This document shows, piece after piece, positions 1 to 31,788 of a stretch of DNA of 64,000 nt (the first letter of the stretch is position 1; every line of letters begins with the position of its first letter). Below the pieces are notes generated by a model. That model did not search any database. It was given only the letters and a program-made list of their open reading frames with translations, and was not told where the DNA came from. Position numbers and translations under genes: made by a program. Origin of the DNA: Psoroptes ovis. Its lineage: Eukaryota > Arthropoda > Arachnida > Sarcoptiformes > Psoroptidae. The DNA is taken from positions 2,480,001 through 2,544,000 of the forward strand of contig PQWQ01000006.1 in assembly GCA_002943765.1 (NCBI GenBank), given 5' to 3'.

Positions 1-607
1 TATAAAAATTGTGAAAACCTTTTCATTACGTGAAAAAAAACTATTCAATTCAATCACTTCCAAATGAATTCATTATTCAAAACCAATCAATTGGTTAATA
101 AAGGAAAATCATTATTTTTATTATTATCAATCTTTTTTTTAGATTATGAAAATTTTCTCAAAGGAAAATCGATTACGTAATTGATTTTGGCTTTTTTCCC
201 ATTTGTTTTCTCGCGAAAAAATATCAAATTACAGCCAAACAAATCAATAAGAAACTATGTTTTAATCATGTCTCTTTCAGACCATTTTCATTGATTGGTT
301 TTTTCAATGATTTTAATGTTGAATATGTCCATAAAATGAATTTCGATGGACAATTTCAGTCATTTAAGTCCAGAGAGATTAAAAATTATCAAAAAAATAG
401 TTCAGTAATTAACCATTTATTAATAATTGTATTTTGTAATAATATTTCACTTATAACACTGGAAGTGTAAAAAAGATATTTAAAATTAATCATTCACATT
501 CACAATAACAACAACAAATATTTAAAACGTGAATTGGAAGTGGAATGTATATTTGTTGATTTGTTTTTAGCAAATTTTCAATAGAAAATTTTATGTATTT
601 TACCATT

Positions 608-625
608 ACGCGATGCTAATCGCGT
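608..625. repeat. CpG-rich inverted repeat (7-bp arms, 4-bp loop)
   Basis: ACGCGAT at 608-614 is followed by GCTA and then its exact reverse complement ATCGCGT at 619-625. Four CpGs in 18 bp stand out in this AT-rich background. It could be a protein-binding site or a small hairpin. No function is assigned. Confidence 0.5.
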
Positions 626-2214
626 TTATTTGCGTATATTCCTATATGAGGCCCTATGTTTATGAGCAGCAATCGCATTGCATTTGCCTCTGCCAAAACG
701 AGAAAAAAATTCCATGATTTTATCTCGTTTAGTTGTGTGGATATCATTAAAGTACATTTCCAAAACTTTAAGCACACAAATCTGAAATCGTGTCTCAAGA
801 AAGTAAACAAAATGAATAATATGAATCAATGAAACAAGGAGAAGTTCATAGATTTGTAATGTTGATCATGAGGTGAAACCAAGTGAGAGAAAAATGCTCA
901 AAGTTCTACTCTATGCCTTGATAGATATACAATTGCTGTACGACCAACAAAACAAAGTTAGGAAGAAGTAGAAAATCATTTGGGCGATATGAAAATGAGC
1001 GAAAAAAAAATCTGAATCTAAAATATCATTGAAATGAAATGAAATGAAATGAATTGAAAAAATCTCAAAACATATCACACAGATATGCTTTCCACTCCTC
1101 TACATTATCTCCAATATTGCGGCGACAGCAAATAATGCAGCAGCTACAAACTCCAACATCAACGATAGCAAAATACATTGAGATGTGTCTCTGTGTGTTT
1201 ATGTTTGTGCATTTGCATGTATATGTGTTGTAGAATTGCTAATGATATCACAATATTTTCTGCATATTAAATCTTGCAAAATAAAACATATACACAAAAA
1301 TCGATTCATAAAATTGAAATATTAAAAATTCCAAAATATTTTTTTTGTTTTCTTTTTCTGTTTTTGCATACAATGTTTAATGATATGAAAATGAATTTTT
1401 TTTTGAAAAATATTGAAAAAATAGATCAATTGAAACAAATATACAGTCGATAATTGTTGTACACACATATGAACGAATATAAATCGATTTATCGAAAACG
1501 ATTGTTTGATATAATTCGATGAATCTGAATGTTTAAGAAATATCTCATCTAAATTTGATAAATTTGATCAGTGATTTAAATAAATGATATCAAATCATAA
1601 TGTGTTGGACCATTTGCCCCTATCGATGAACTCCATGATTGAAACAAAACAAAAACAGCATTGATTTGATTTGAAAAATTTCAGCATTCAAATTAAATAT
1701 TATTCGAAACTTTCATCTAATACCGCGCAATTTTGATTTCAATTAGAATATTCTGCAGTTTCGTTTGGTTGTGTTTATTTCAATCAATTTTTGAATTGTG
1801 TGAAACAAGAAGAAACAATTGAAAACATTGACAATTTGTGTAAATTTGAATTGAAATAATTATTCAAATAATTATTTTGAAAAATTGAAAAATATTGTTT
1901 ATATTCAATATATCTGCGTGCGTGTGTTTGTGTGGTTTCCTGCTACAAATAATTCAAATATTGATAATAATAATGAATAATAACGAATAAATAAATAAAT
2001 AAACAGCTAAACAAACACACATACATACACGCGAATAACTGTAAACCAATTCTATTGTTGCTTCTGCTTTTTTTTAATTTTTTGTTCTCATAATCATCAT
2101 TATTATTCTCATTATTACGATTATTTGCTGCAAAAGAAAAAAACCATCATCATTCTTTGATATTCTACTCGAAACATACAATACGACAATAATATATATT
2201 TAACAAAACAACGA

Positions 2215-2229
2215 CAGCAGCAGCAGCAG
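2215..2229 (+). repeat. (CAG)5 run
   Basis: Five perfect CAG units lie in the region upstream of PKA-C exon 1. No reading frame that I trust passes through it, so it is treated as a microsatellite. Confidence 0.7.
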
Positions 2230-4341
2230 TAACAGCAATATTTTACTTTATCATCATCCAAAGAAATTATTATTATTATATTCCATAAATTCTATATGAG
2301 CAAAATCAGAAGAAAATAATCGAAAAAAAGAATTCACATTCATTTTCTTTGTATTTTTTTTTCTCTATTTTTTCGCTTGAAGAAAATAAATTCATGGTTT
2401 AATGTTGAAAAGAAAACAGCAGTTATACAAACACGAAGAATTTCAGAAGAAAAATGAATAAATAAATAAGCGATAATAACACTGATGATCAAAGAAGAAT
2501 CAAATCTAATAATAATGCCCCGGTTATTGATATTGTGATATTGTTATTGTGATGATGGTGTTTATATGATTATCACACATTGTTGTCGTTGTCTTTGTTA
2601 TTGTGAATGTTTTTGAAAAGTGAAAGAAGAGCAAAAAAAAATTCAATTACAATTTTATTTTGTTGAAAAATGAAATATTGTCAATAAGCTTAGCGAGAAG
2701 AAAATGATAAATTAATAATTATGAATTTTGATGTTTGAATGAAATGAGAATTGATGAATTGAAATTTTCTATGTAATTCATGAATTCAAAAGATTGAATA
2801 AATGAAAGCAGCCACAATAAATTGAAAGCTACAAATGAATCAAGTCATTAATTAATAATTGTTGTGTGTTTTTCAATTCAAATATTTAATTTCGAAAACA
2901 AAACAAAAAAATAAATATCAAACAAACCAATTAATAATAATATCAGTGATGATATTGATATATATATCACATCGAAATATCAGTATTATCATTTGAAATC
3001 ATATGCGTTTGATTAATTTTTTAATTTCGTTACATTCTTCAAAAATAGTGATTTGTGTGATATTCTTTTTTTTCATTGTTCTGAAAATAATTTGTGTAAC
3101 GGGTGCAATCCTTTGATTATTCTTCAATGAACGAAAAAAAATTGAAATGAATCAAATCTTTTCGCAAGAATTGTGCATACAACTATTGTTTCTTCATCGT
3201 TGATTATTATTCAAAATTTCAATTTTGAAAAAAAAATAATTTCATTGATAGTTTTTTTTCGTTTTTGTGCATGTGTGTGTGTGTGCCTAGTTCCATTATT
3301 ATAATTATCATCATTGAATTAAAACATGTTTTATTAATTTTGAAATAAATTTCTTCAAAAGAAAAAATAAAAATTTTTTTTTTTCGAAAAATTCTGGTCA
3401 TAAATTCACTTTGCATTCACATATATTATTCATTATTATTGCTATTATCATATATATCCCCCTTATCGTAAACGTTATAAATATTTATTGAATTCAATTT
3501 GTATCATATAATGGAAAATTGAATAGAGAAAAATTCTTTGAGAAAATTTTGCTCATAATTTTAAAAATTTTTAAACAAAAAATTGAATTATATTCGTAAA
3601 TCGACATTAAAAAACGTAAAGACACTGCCTTAAATATTTATATTAGAATCACATATAAATTTTTCATTTTTCTTAATGAAAAATTTAATGAAATTTTTCA
3701 CAATAAGAATAGCCTTTTGATTATTGATGCTTTGAATTTCAATGTTTTGATTGAAAATCATTTCGGCATATTAATCAATCATTCATTTATTTGTATAAAT
3801 CAATCAATCAATCAATTACAATTAAAAATAAAAACATTTTTTTCATTTCTCAAAAAAGCATATGTTTTAAAAACATATAAACATCATTAGCAACAGCATC
3901 ATATGAAAATTATTATTATTTGAAATATATTAATGTTAATGTTGTAAACTAGCGCAAAAATTCACACAACAAATTCACATCATCATTACCATTCATCTCC
4001 TTGAATGAATGAATAAATGAATTCAAATTTTAAATGTGTTTACTTTTTTTAAAATTGTTGTTTGAATAAAATATTTTAATACAAAATTGAAACCCATAAT
4101 AACATTTTTCAGAACGCTTTCCATTTGATTATGATTGTTCAAATTTTTAAATCAATGATAATAATAATATAAAATAGTCACAAATCAACAGAATTTAAAT
4201 TTCATATAAATAAATTCCAAATAAATAAATAAAATATTCATCACAGCCGAAAAATTTTCAAATTCTTTTAGTCATTTTGTAAATAAATTATTTGATTCAT
4301 AAATTATTTAATTTAAATTGAAATTTTTCAAAAATCAAAAA

Positions 4342-23921
<19,580 letters not shown>

Positions 23922-26111
23922 CTAAATATGCAAAATCAAAATGCAAAAAAAACAGATATATATTATTATTATAAGATAAAAATTATATATTTAGATAGAA
24001 GACTTACTACTAACTAACTAAACAAAAACAAAAAAACATCTTAAATCAATTTACAATCCAATCAATCAAATTAGTCAGCCAATATCGATGAGATATTAAA
24101 ATACCACAAATACACAAAATATGACAAGAAAAAGCATTTATACAAACCAACAAAATTAACTAACATTTTTAGAGACAAACGTATATTTGTGTGTCAATCG
24201 TTCATTTTCATGTCGATTATTATATTTTTTAATTATTATTATTATTCACCATTTGTTCTTTCATCATCATCATCATCTTCAACGAAAAAACAAAACAAAA
24301 CATTATCATCGTCATTTTTAATATTTTCATCAACATTTGTCACCCATAATCACATCAACATAAACATCATTATCATTTGCCACCGTTGATGCATTTTTAC
24401 AATTATTATTATAATTTTCATTATTGTTGTTTATCTTAAATATCTTAATTCAAGGCGACAGAAACACACTTACAATCATTGAACTTAAATTTAGAATAAA
24501 TATTCAATTATTATTTTTCAAATTAATGCTTTTCAACAATAACAGCATAACAAACAAACAAAACTTGACAATTATTTGCTGCTATGAATATACTTGGATT
24601 ATATTCAAACACATGCACTCACACACACACCTACATTATCCTACTTTTCGGTTTTCGGTCAAAAAACAAAGCAAAAACACACACAAACCAATCTGTCCAT
24701 AAATTGTTATCATTTTCAATAATAATATAAATTTTGTTGGTCATTTCATCACTTTTATTCAATATTTTTTCTCCTGTTTTTCTTTGAATTTCATTTGAAA
24801 ATTTTCACACTAATTAATTTTAAGAAAAAATGCATTCTTTTCAATATTTCATAAAATTTGATTACATTTTCTCCTTGGCTTATAAAATGTAGATGCAATA
24901 TATAATGCAATTCAATCAATTTGAAGGCAATGATATGATAATAATACAAGCACAAAGCATCATGACCATACTTCATTTTCCCAATTCTAATAGATTACAA
25001 CTTGACGTTGTTTTTCTTTTGCGACACACAAACAATAAAACACACTTTCTAGTCATCTTTGATGATTCTTGATTATGTAAAAAAAATATCGATAACAAAA
25101 TTAATAATAATTATAAAAAATTAAACCAATAATTACAAAAAAACTTTAAAAAATTCTGAATAGAAAAAAATTGTTGATATTAATTCACACATGTATGATT
25201 TACATTATACATATGTGTATATAAATAATATATAAATTTTGAATCAAATACAATCAAAAATCAATTGATTTTCAATTTACTTCAGAATTCAAAAAAAGTT
25301 GATGCATTTTGTGGCTGTCAATTTTTTTTCTACAAAAAGTTTCTTAATTATTGTTCATCACAAATTGTCATTAGTTATTTTCATTTATCATCATCAAAAT
25401 ACATTTTAGCCAAGCGCTTTTGAAAAAATTCTTCCATTTTTAATCAATTCTTATTAATAAATTTTCAAAAAAATTCAAATTATCTATTTATCATTGACAT
25501 CTTCAATGGATAATGAAAAAAAAAAACAGAAAAATAAACTTCTTTTTTCCATGTGTCGTTTTAAACCACTGAAAAGATAGATGAAAATGAAAATTTTACA
25601 TGATCATCATGATTAAAGAAAACGGGTTTAAAACATTAAAAAGTAAAGGTATCGTTTTGATTGATTTTTTCTAGATATGTTTTGTTATGATTGAAGCAGT
25701 TTTTTTCAGTTGCAAATGACACAATGACACAACAATACAAAAACACAGTTGAATCACATGAATAAGATTTTCTGTTTTTGTTCTTTTGTTTTTATTAATT
25801 GGTCAATTAACACAAAACTATGACAAAAAAAATTAACTAATTGATTTTTATTATTATTATCATTATTATTGGTATGTTATAATGTTTTGATTCGATAAAA
25901 TACAAATATTAAAAATTCAATTCAATTAAACAATAACAACAACAAAACATAAATATATGTAAATATATAATTATTTGGAATAAATTATTATAATTATCGA
26001 TTATAAATTTTAAAAATTAAAATTTAAAATTTTTCAGTAAATAATAAGCGATAGTCTTTTGATTAATGATTGATTTTACATTGTCAAATCAATATCTGAT
26101 GCTTCAAACGG
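23922..26111. other. PKA-C 3' UTR and convergent intergenic region
   Basis: No gene is recognised. PKA-C (plus) and ALKBH1 (minus) converge here. An AATAAA at 25034-25039, followed by a T/G-rich stretch, is a possible but unproven PKA-C poly(A) signal and would imply a 3' UTR of about 1.1 kb. The remainder is AT-rich with a CACACA run near 24617 and TAA/ATT repeats. Confidence 0.5.
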
Positions 26112-26984
26112 TCAAAATACTTGACGAATGTTTACATTAATTCGCAATATTTTATTATTTGGTTGTTTATCTGATGGTGATGCATTTTCAATAATTTTGG
26201 GTATTGCGTGATATGCTAAACGACTTTCGCCAGACATTATCAATAAATCTGAATCTTCTAACAATAATGGCACTATTTTTGATTTGTTATTCTTTTCCTT
26301 TTCTCCTATTAAAAATATTGCCGATTGTCCAAGACTAAGGCTAAATAATGGCACTTTATGATTCAATTCAGAGTTATCAACATGAAAATATAGTGTTGAA
26401 TTTTTCGTATAATAATTTACGATTCCTGCTTCTGGCTTGAAATGCTGCGAAATATGTTCATCGTTCAAATTCAATAATACAATGTTGATTAGTTCACATA
26501 GAACAAGTATACGTTTCGGTACATGAATTTCTTTCTGTTCTAAATTATAATGTTTGGTATTCCAATCATGATGATAACCAAACGTTATCCATCGCAATTT
26601 CGTCTCTAAATCTTGAAGATTTTTATTTGATAATTCAATGTTTGATTTCAAATTTAATTGTTCATATTTCAATGGTAATTGATCTTTGAAATAGCTAAAC
26701 CAACTATGACGGCAACAGTTCTTTAATATTCCTTTGACCACATACAAGCCGTTCACACAATTGATTGATTTAAATATCTTCCATTGATCAAATGGTGTAA
26801 AATCATGACCGAATTCATTGTCAATCAAACATGATTCATTTTTAAATATCAAGTTTACTGGTTCGAAATGATGATCATAATCTTGGTTATTGAAATTGAT
26901 AAGCGGTATTTGAGTCGTAGGTGTCCAATTTTTATATAATTTAAAAGTTGATTTATAAATGTCTTCACCATTTAATTTGGCCAT
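26112..26984 (-). CDS. ALKBH1: ALKBH1-type Fe(II)/2-oxoglutarate nucleic acid dioxygenase
   Basis: AlkB-family oxidative demethylase. In animals ALKBH1 acts on modified bases in tRNA, mitochondrial RNA and DNA. It is a single-exon frame of 290 residues. I chose the ATG at 26984 because the following MAKLNGEDIYKSTFKLYKN aligns with the family N-terminus; the frame stays open upstream but has no ATG before a stop. Diagnostic sequence includes LRWITFGYHHDW, the iron ligands H201 and D203 in YFHVDNSELNHK, GQSAIFLIG, the distal ligand H259 in SGESRLAYHAIP, and the 2-oxoglutarate arginines R281 and R287 in RINVNIRQVF. It is shorter than human ALKBH1 (389) at both ends and stops right after the catalytic core. 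It is transcribed divergently from ACTL6A. Confidence 0.93.
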   Translation of the reverse strand: MAKLNGEDIYKSTFKLYKNWTPTTQIPLINFNNQDYDHHFEPVNLIFKNESCLIDNEFGHDFTPFDQWKIFKSINCVNGLYVVKGILKNCCRHSWFSYFKDQLPLKYEQLNLKSNIELSNKNLQDLETKLRWITFGYHHDWNTKHYNLEQKEIHVPKRILVLCELINIVLLNLNDEHISQHFKPEAGIVNYYTKNSTLYFHVDNSELNHKVPLFSLSLGQSAIFLIGEKEKNNKSKIVPLLLEDSDLLIMSGESRLAYHAIPKIIENASPSDKQPNNKILRINVNIRQVF

Positions 26985-27135
26985 AATTGCATGCCCATTT
27001 TTTAATACCACTAGTTGGGTAGCGCGATCAAGGTGAAAATAGCAACCGCGCAAAAAATAAACAATAATTTTTCTGATCTATCAAATTATAAAATTTTAAA
27101 TTATTTAAAAATTACAAATTTGTATAATCGGCATC
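26985..27135. promoter_or_regulatory. 151-bp bidirectional promoter region between ALKBH1 and ACTL6A
   Basis: The two start codons face away from each other across 151 bp, so both core promoters must lie here or inside one of the genes. The ALKBH1 side (about 27014-27053) is CpG-rich with GCGCGATCA and ACCGCGC, while the ACTL6A side is almost pure A/T. No canonical TATA-initiator pair was found, which fits dispersed housekeeping promoters. Confidence 0.6.
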
Positions 27136-28708
27136 ATGAGTGGCGGTATTTACGGCGGAGGTATGTTTAATTGAACATAAGTGATGCAAAAATTGATATA
27201 ATTTTGTAATTTTTTTAGATGAAATGGGAGCTTTGGTGTTTGATGTGGGACACTATTCATTTCGTGCCGGTTTTGCTGGTGAAGATTGTCCAAAAACTGA
27301 TATACCATCATTGATCGGCTACATAGATGAACCAAATGAATCTAATAATATATCGAATAACAATAAAATGGATGTCGATCAACAATTTGATACAATAGCG
27401 AATGCTAACTCAAATACCAATAATACCACACAACGAAGATATATTTTTGATACACCTGGTATAAAAAGTCCGAGATCTGGAATGGAATTGACAACCTTTT
27501 TAAAAGATGGAATGAGTATGTTTGTAATGATTTCAATTGATTTGAATTTATTCTAATTTATTTGTTTAGTTGATAATTGGGATCTATTTGAAAAAATGCT
27601 TGATCACATTTATAAAAAACATTTAAATCTTGATTCATCATTGCATCCTGTATTATTATCAGAAGCACCATGGAATGCACGAAGTAAGCGTGAAAAATTA
27701 TGCGAACTAATGTTCGAAAAATATAATGTGCCAGCATTTTTTCTGGTTAAAAGTGCTGTATTGGCTGCATTCGCTAATGGACGTGCAACTGGCATTGTAT
27801 TAGATTCTGGACAGAATCAAACATCAGCTGTTCCTGTGCATGATGGTTATGTTATACAACAAGCTATTATACAATCACCATTAGCTGGAGATTTTGTAAC
27901 GAATCAATGTCTACAATATTTCAAAGATAAAAATATTGAAATTGTGCCGTATTACATGATTGCATCTAAAGAAGTAGTGAAAGAAGGTGAACCAGCTCGT
28001 TGGCAAAAACGTACGAACATTCCTGATAATTTGACAAAATCATGGCGTAATTATATGATGAAAGAAACGATTCATGATTTCAAAGCATCAGCATTACAAG
28101 TTGGCGATACTGCATACAATAAAGAAATAGCTGAAACAATGCCAGCCATCCATTATGAATTTCCTAATGGTTACAATTTGGATTTAACATCGGATCGTTT
28201 TCTAATACCAGAAGCATTATTTGATACATCACAAATTAAAGGTATTACATCAACAGTAATGGGAATGTCACAAATTGTCACATCAAGTATTGGATTGTGT
28301 GATCTTGAATTACGATCATCATTACATGGTTCAGTTATTGTTACAGGAGGTAATACATTGATCAGTGGTTTCACTGATCGTCTCAATAAAGACTTAACAA
28401 CAAAAACACCGGCTGTAAGTTCACTTTATTTATTGATTGTCAATGCTTGTTTAATATCCATGAATTTTTAAAAACAGAGTATGAGATATAAGCTGATAAT
28501 ACCAAGTTCAACCTCTGAACGTCGATATGCATCATGGATTGGTGGTTCAATACTAGCATCATTAGTAAGGATTCTGAATGATCTGATAATTGTGAGCTCT
28601 AATTTTTTTTTCTCATAATAAAAACAGAATACATTTCAACAAATGTGGATTTCAAAGCAAGAATATGAAGAAGAAGGTAAAAGTCAAGTTGAACGTAAAT
28701 GTCCATAA
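27136..28708 (+). CDS. ACTL6A: actin-related protein BAP55/ACTL6A (BAF/SWI-SNF, NuA4/TIP60, INO80 subunit)
   Basis: Nuclear actin-related protein of chromatin-remodelling and histone-acetyltransferase complexes. Five exons: 27136-27160, 27219-27515, 27570-28414, 28478-28564, 28628-28708, giving 444 residues (human 429). The N-terminus MSGGIYGGDEMGALVFDVG spans the junction of a 25-nt first exon and matches the family almost residue for residue. Other diagnostic pieces are RAGFAGEDCPK, SEAPWNARSKREKL, HDGYVIQQ, MIASKEVVKEG, HYEFPNGYN, SVIVTGGNTLI, SWIGGSILASL and the C-terminal CP. An Asn-rich insert at about residues 45-75 is longer than in vertebrates. An AATAAA lies 33 bp after the stop. 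Confidence 0.97.
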
Positions 28709-29113
28709 GAGAAAAATGACCTAACGATTTTATCAAAATTAATAAATAACATCAAACAATTAAAAATCATCAAATATTGCATTTAATTAAAAAATTCTCA
28801 TTAAATTTTTTAAAAAGAATTTTTCCTTTTTTTTACATTGAAAATAAAACATTTAATTTAAATGATTTTTTCTCTAAATCTTTCAAATGTACCCGTTATA
28901 TGATTTTTCTTAATCGTTTGAAAAACACTTTTTCACTGTTGATAATGAGGCGTCAAACAATGTCGTTGGAGGCGCTTGAGTACACATAAACTTTGTTGTT
29001 TTGTTTATGTTTTTTTCAAGTTGGACAAATTAAAATCAAATAAATTTTCAACACACAAATTATTTTCAAAAACAAATTTTTAGTCGAATTTTGGTCAAAA
29101 TCAATCAACAATC
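28709..29113. other. ACTL6A 3' UTR and SCP2-gene upstream region
   Basis: A 405-bp spacer. The AATAAA at 28741-28746 is the probable ACTL6A poly(A) signal. The rest is AT-rich with no recognised gene and presumably includes the promoter of the next gene. Confidence 0.5.
28741..28746 (+). terminator. AATAAA poly(A) signal, ACTL6A
   Basis: A canonical hexamer 33 bp downstream of the ACTL6A stop codon on the same strand. The position is typical for a compact arthropod gene; the cleavage site itself is not visible. Confidence 0.5.
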
Positions 29114-29696
29114 ATGTTCATCAGACAAATCAGGTAAGAATATAAATTTGGTTTACAATTAATTGAATTTTTGTAACAACTTTGTGATTAATCTTAGTTC
29201 ATCGATTGGACGATCAGTAGTTGCTGTATCATGTCGAACAAATGTTTTGAATAATGGAATACGTTTCAAACATAAATTGATACAAAATTATCAACCATTA
29301 TTAATCAACAATAATTTCAATGTTAATCAATATCGTTCATTTGCTGATGCTACACAACAATTGGAATCAGAAAAATTATTTGAAAAAGCTAGAACAATTA
29401 TTGATGATAAATTGAAAAATGAAATTAATGCAACAATGGTTTTTTGTATATCTGGAAAAAATATTTTATTCGACGCTAACAAAGATCGTCCATTGAAAGT
29501 TGAAGTTTGTAGCGGTGATCCACCGAAAGCCGATGTTACATTTGTTGCCGATGATGCTGTATTCATGAAAATGGCCAGAGGTGAAATGAAATCAACGATG
29601 GCATTTATGACTGGCAAATTAAAAATCAGAGGTGATATAAAATTAGCTCAACGTGCAGAGAAAATGTTCAAAGCCTTGCAAAAAGAAATTCTTTAA
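29114..29696 (+). CDS. stand-alone SCP2 sterol/lipid-binding domain protein, probably mitochondrial
   Basis: A 172-residue protein from two exons (29114-29133 and 29198-29696, junction in phase 2). Residues about 1-60 look like a mitochondrial presequence: MFIRQISSSIGRSVVAVSCR, basic with no acidic residue, ending near YRSFADA. Residues about 70-170 are an SCP2 domain, which carries lipids in a hydrophobic tunnel: KLKNEINATMVFCISG, LFDANKDRPLKVEV, STMAFMTGKLKIRGD, AEKMFKALQKEIL. There is no PTS1-like C-terminus. The domain closely resembles the C-terminal SCP2 domain of the neighbouring HSDL2 gene, which suggests a partial tandem duplication. Lipid binding is inferred from the family; mitochondrial location is inferred from the presequence. 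Confidence 0.88.
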
Positions 29697-30406
29697 AGAA
29701 GAAACTATGTTCCATGAAAAATTTTTATTTGAATCAGTGTTTCGAGCAATGATTTCATTTTACTTCAATGGTAATTTTTAATTTTTATTCGTTGAACTGA
29801 ATAGTAAATTCAATTCAAAATGATACATTCCATGAAAAATGATTTCCAAACTAGACCACTTGATAATTCAATCAAATTTTGTCTAATTTCTCAGGATCCA
29901 AGACATGATTCAAAGAAATTATGTCTTCGAGAACAGCAATGGCAATTTGAAATCTCAGTGACATTGATCACTGCTCAATTTAATTAATTATTTAATGTAG
30001 TAACTTATTTTTCTCGCTAAATTGATGAAAAATGTACCCGAAAATATTTAGCGTATCTCTTGTGCTAAAAAATCCACTGATGGCAGTACTTTGATTAGGA
30101 AACAATCACAATTTGAATTAAATATGATTAGAACTAATTTATGGCAAATTAGTTAGGGTCAAAGAACCAAATCACAGCAAATCATTAGATGGCATTAGTA
30201 GTTGGAGTAGAATGATAAATCAAACGATGTATGTTTGGCAAAATTTGGATGTTTTGTTTTGCGCTTGATTTAAGTACAACCATCGTTGCTTGTGTGTTGT
30301 TCATTAGATCACTAATTGAAATTGAATTCAATCATTCAATCGGTTTTACTTTTGGGACATAGTCATTTAATCTGTTAATTTACTTGGTCATCATAATCAT
30401 TCAACG
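29697..30406. other. spacer between the SCP2 gene and HSDL2
   Basis: A 710-bp stretch with no recognised coding sequence. I looked for remnants of HSDL2 dehydrogenase exons left by a tandem duplication and saw none. A 6-bp inverted repeat (CAGTGA/TCACTG) lies at 29956-29973. Confidence 0.4.
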
Positions 30407-31788
30407 ATGCTCAAAAACACTGGGTTTAGTTTGTTTTTAATTCAAATTTTATTTTAAACTGATGTTTTCTCCTCAAATCTTGGAATTAGTGCCTTTGCTG
30501 GAAAAACTGTTTTCGTTACCGGTGGTAGTCGCGGTATCGGTAAAGCGATTGCTTTGAAATTAGCTAAAGATGGTTGTAATGTTGTCATAGCGGCTAAAAC
30601 CACTGATCCACATCCAAAGCTTGAGGGTACAATTTACACTGCTGCTAAAGAAGGTAAGTTAATGATTAATGCTGTTGATAAGTTTGATAATTTTATTCTC
30701 AATCATTTATTATAGTTGAAAACAATGGTGGTAAATGTTTGCCAGTTCAATGTGATTTACGAGATGAAGAAGCTGTCGTACATGCTATTAAGCAAGCAGT
30801 CGACAAATTCGGTAAAATTGATGCACTTATAAACAATGCTAGTGCCATAAGTTTGACTGGTACCGAAGAAACGACAATGAAAAAATATGATCTCATGAAT
30901 CAAATTAATACACGTGGTACATTTTTGACGACAAAATATTGTTTGCCGCATTTGAAACAATCGTCCAATCCTCATGTATTGAATCTAAGCCCACCATTAG
31001 AAATGAAATCTAAATGGTTTGCTCCGCATACAGCTTATTCAATAGCTAAATATGGTATGTCATTATGTGTGCTTGGTATGTCCGAAGAATTCAAAGATGA
31101 TGGCATCGCATTCAATGCATTATGGCCACGCACAGCGATTTGGACAGCAGCAATGAGCATGCTAAGTGCTGGACAAAATGAAGTGGCTAAAATGTGCCGC
31201 AAAGTTGATATAATGTCTGATGCTGCATATGCTATTGTAACTAAAGATTCAAAATCATGCACTGGTAATTTTTTCATCGATGAAGAAGTACTTCGTCAAG
31301 AAGGCATCACCGATTTTGATCCATATGCAATCGAACCTGGTAATCAATTGATGGCTGATTTCTTCATACCAGAAAAATTAATGAATGGTCTTGTGACAAT
31401 GCATGGTGGAGATGGTCATGTGTCAACAGATGAATCATCATCATCATCTGGATCTTCTGATCGTATAATGGACGTTTTGAATCAAGCAAAATCAAAAATG
31501 ACTGATAAAATTAAAAATGAAATCAATTCAACATTAATATTTATTGTTTCTGGACGTAATTATTTGTTCGATTCAAATTCATCACGTCCATTGAAAATTG
31601 AAATGATTGAAAATTTACCTGAACAATATAATGTAAAAATGATTACCGATGAAGAAACATTTATACAAATGGCAATGGGAAAAATTAAACCAACAAATGC
31701 ATTTATGTCAGGAAAATTAAAAATAAAAGGTGATTTACAATTGGCAATAAAAGCAGAGAAAATATTTAAAACTATTCAAGCATCATAA
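30407..31788 (+). CDS. HSDL2: hydroxysteroid dehydrogenase-like protein 2 (SDR domain plus SCP2 domain)
   Basis: Short-chain dehydrogenase fused to a C-terminal SCP2 lipid-binding domain; known HSDL2 proteins are peroxisomal or mitochondrial and linked to fatty-acid metabolism. Three exons: 30407-30423 (17 nt), 30490-30653, 30716-31788, giving 417 residues (human 418). The tiny first exon gives MLKNTG, which restores the exact family N-terminus and length. SDR motifs are the cofactor loop TGGSRGIG (16-23), NNASAISL (from 100), SPP, and catalytic YSIAKYG with Y168 and K172. WPRTAIWTAAM and CRKVDIM are family-specific. The SCP2 domain occupies about residues 310-417. The C-terminus IQAS is not a peroxisomal PTS1, unlike the ARL-type ends of vertebrate proteins. 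Confidence 0.95.

Larger units (their letters stand above)
1..4341. other. AT-rich region upstream of PKA-C exon 1; no gene seen
   Basis: No reading frame here resembles a known protein. The stretch is AT-rich low-complexity DNA with a short CAG run at 2215-2229 and a CpG-rich inverted repeat at 608-625. It presumably holds the promoter and 5' UTR of the PKA catalytic subunit gene, but I see no TATA-initiator pair convincing enough to place a transcription start. Confidence 0.5.

Noticed and set aside
29114..30653. Possible splicing of the SCP2-gene first exon straight to HSDL2 exon 2; the phases are compatible.
   Set aside because: HSDL2 has its own 17-nt first exon (30407-30423) that restores the family N-terminus and length exactly, so the shared exon is unnecessary.
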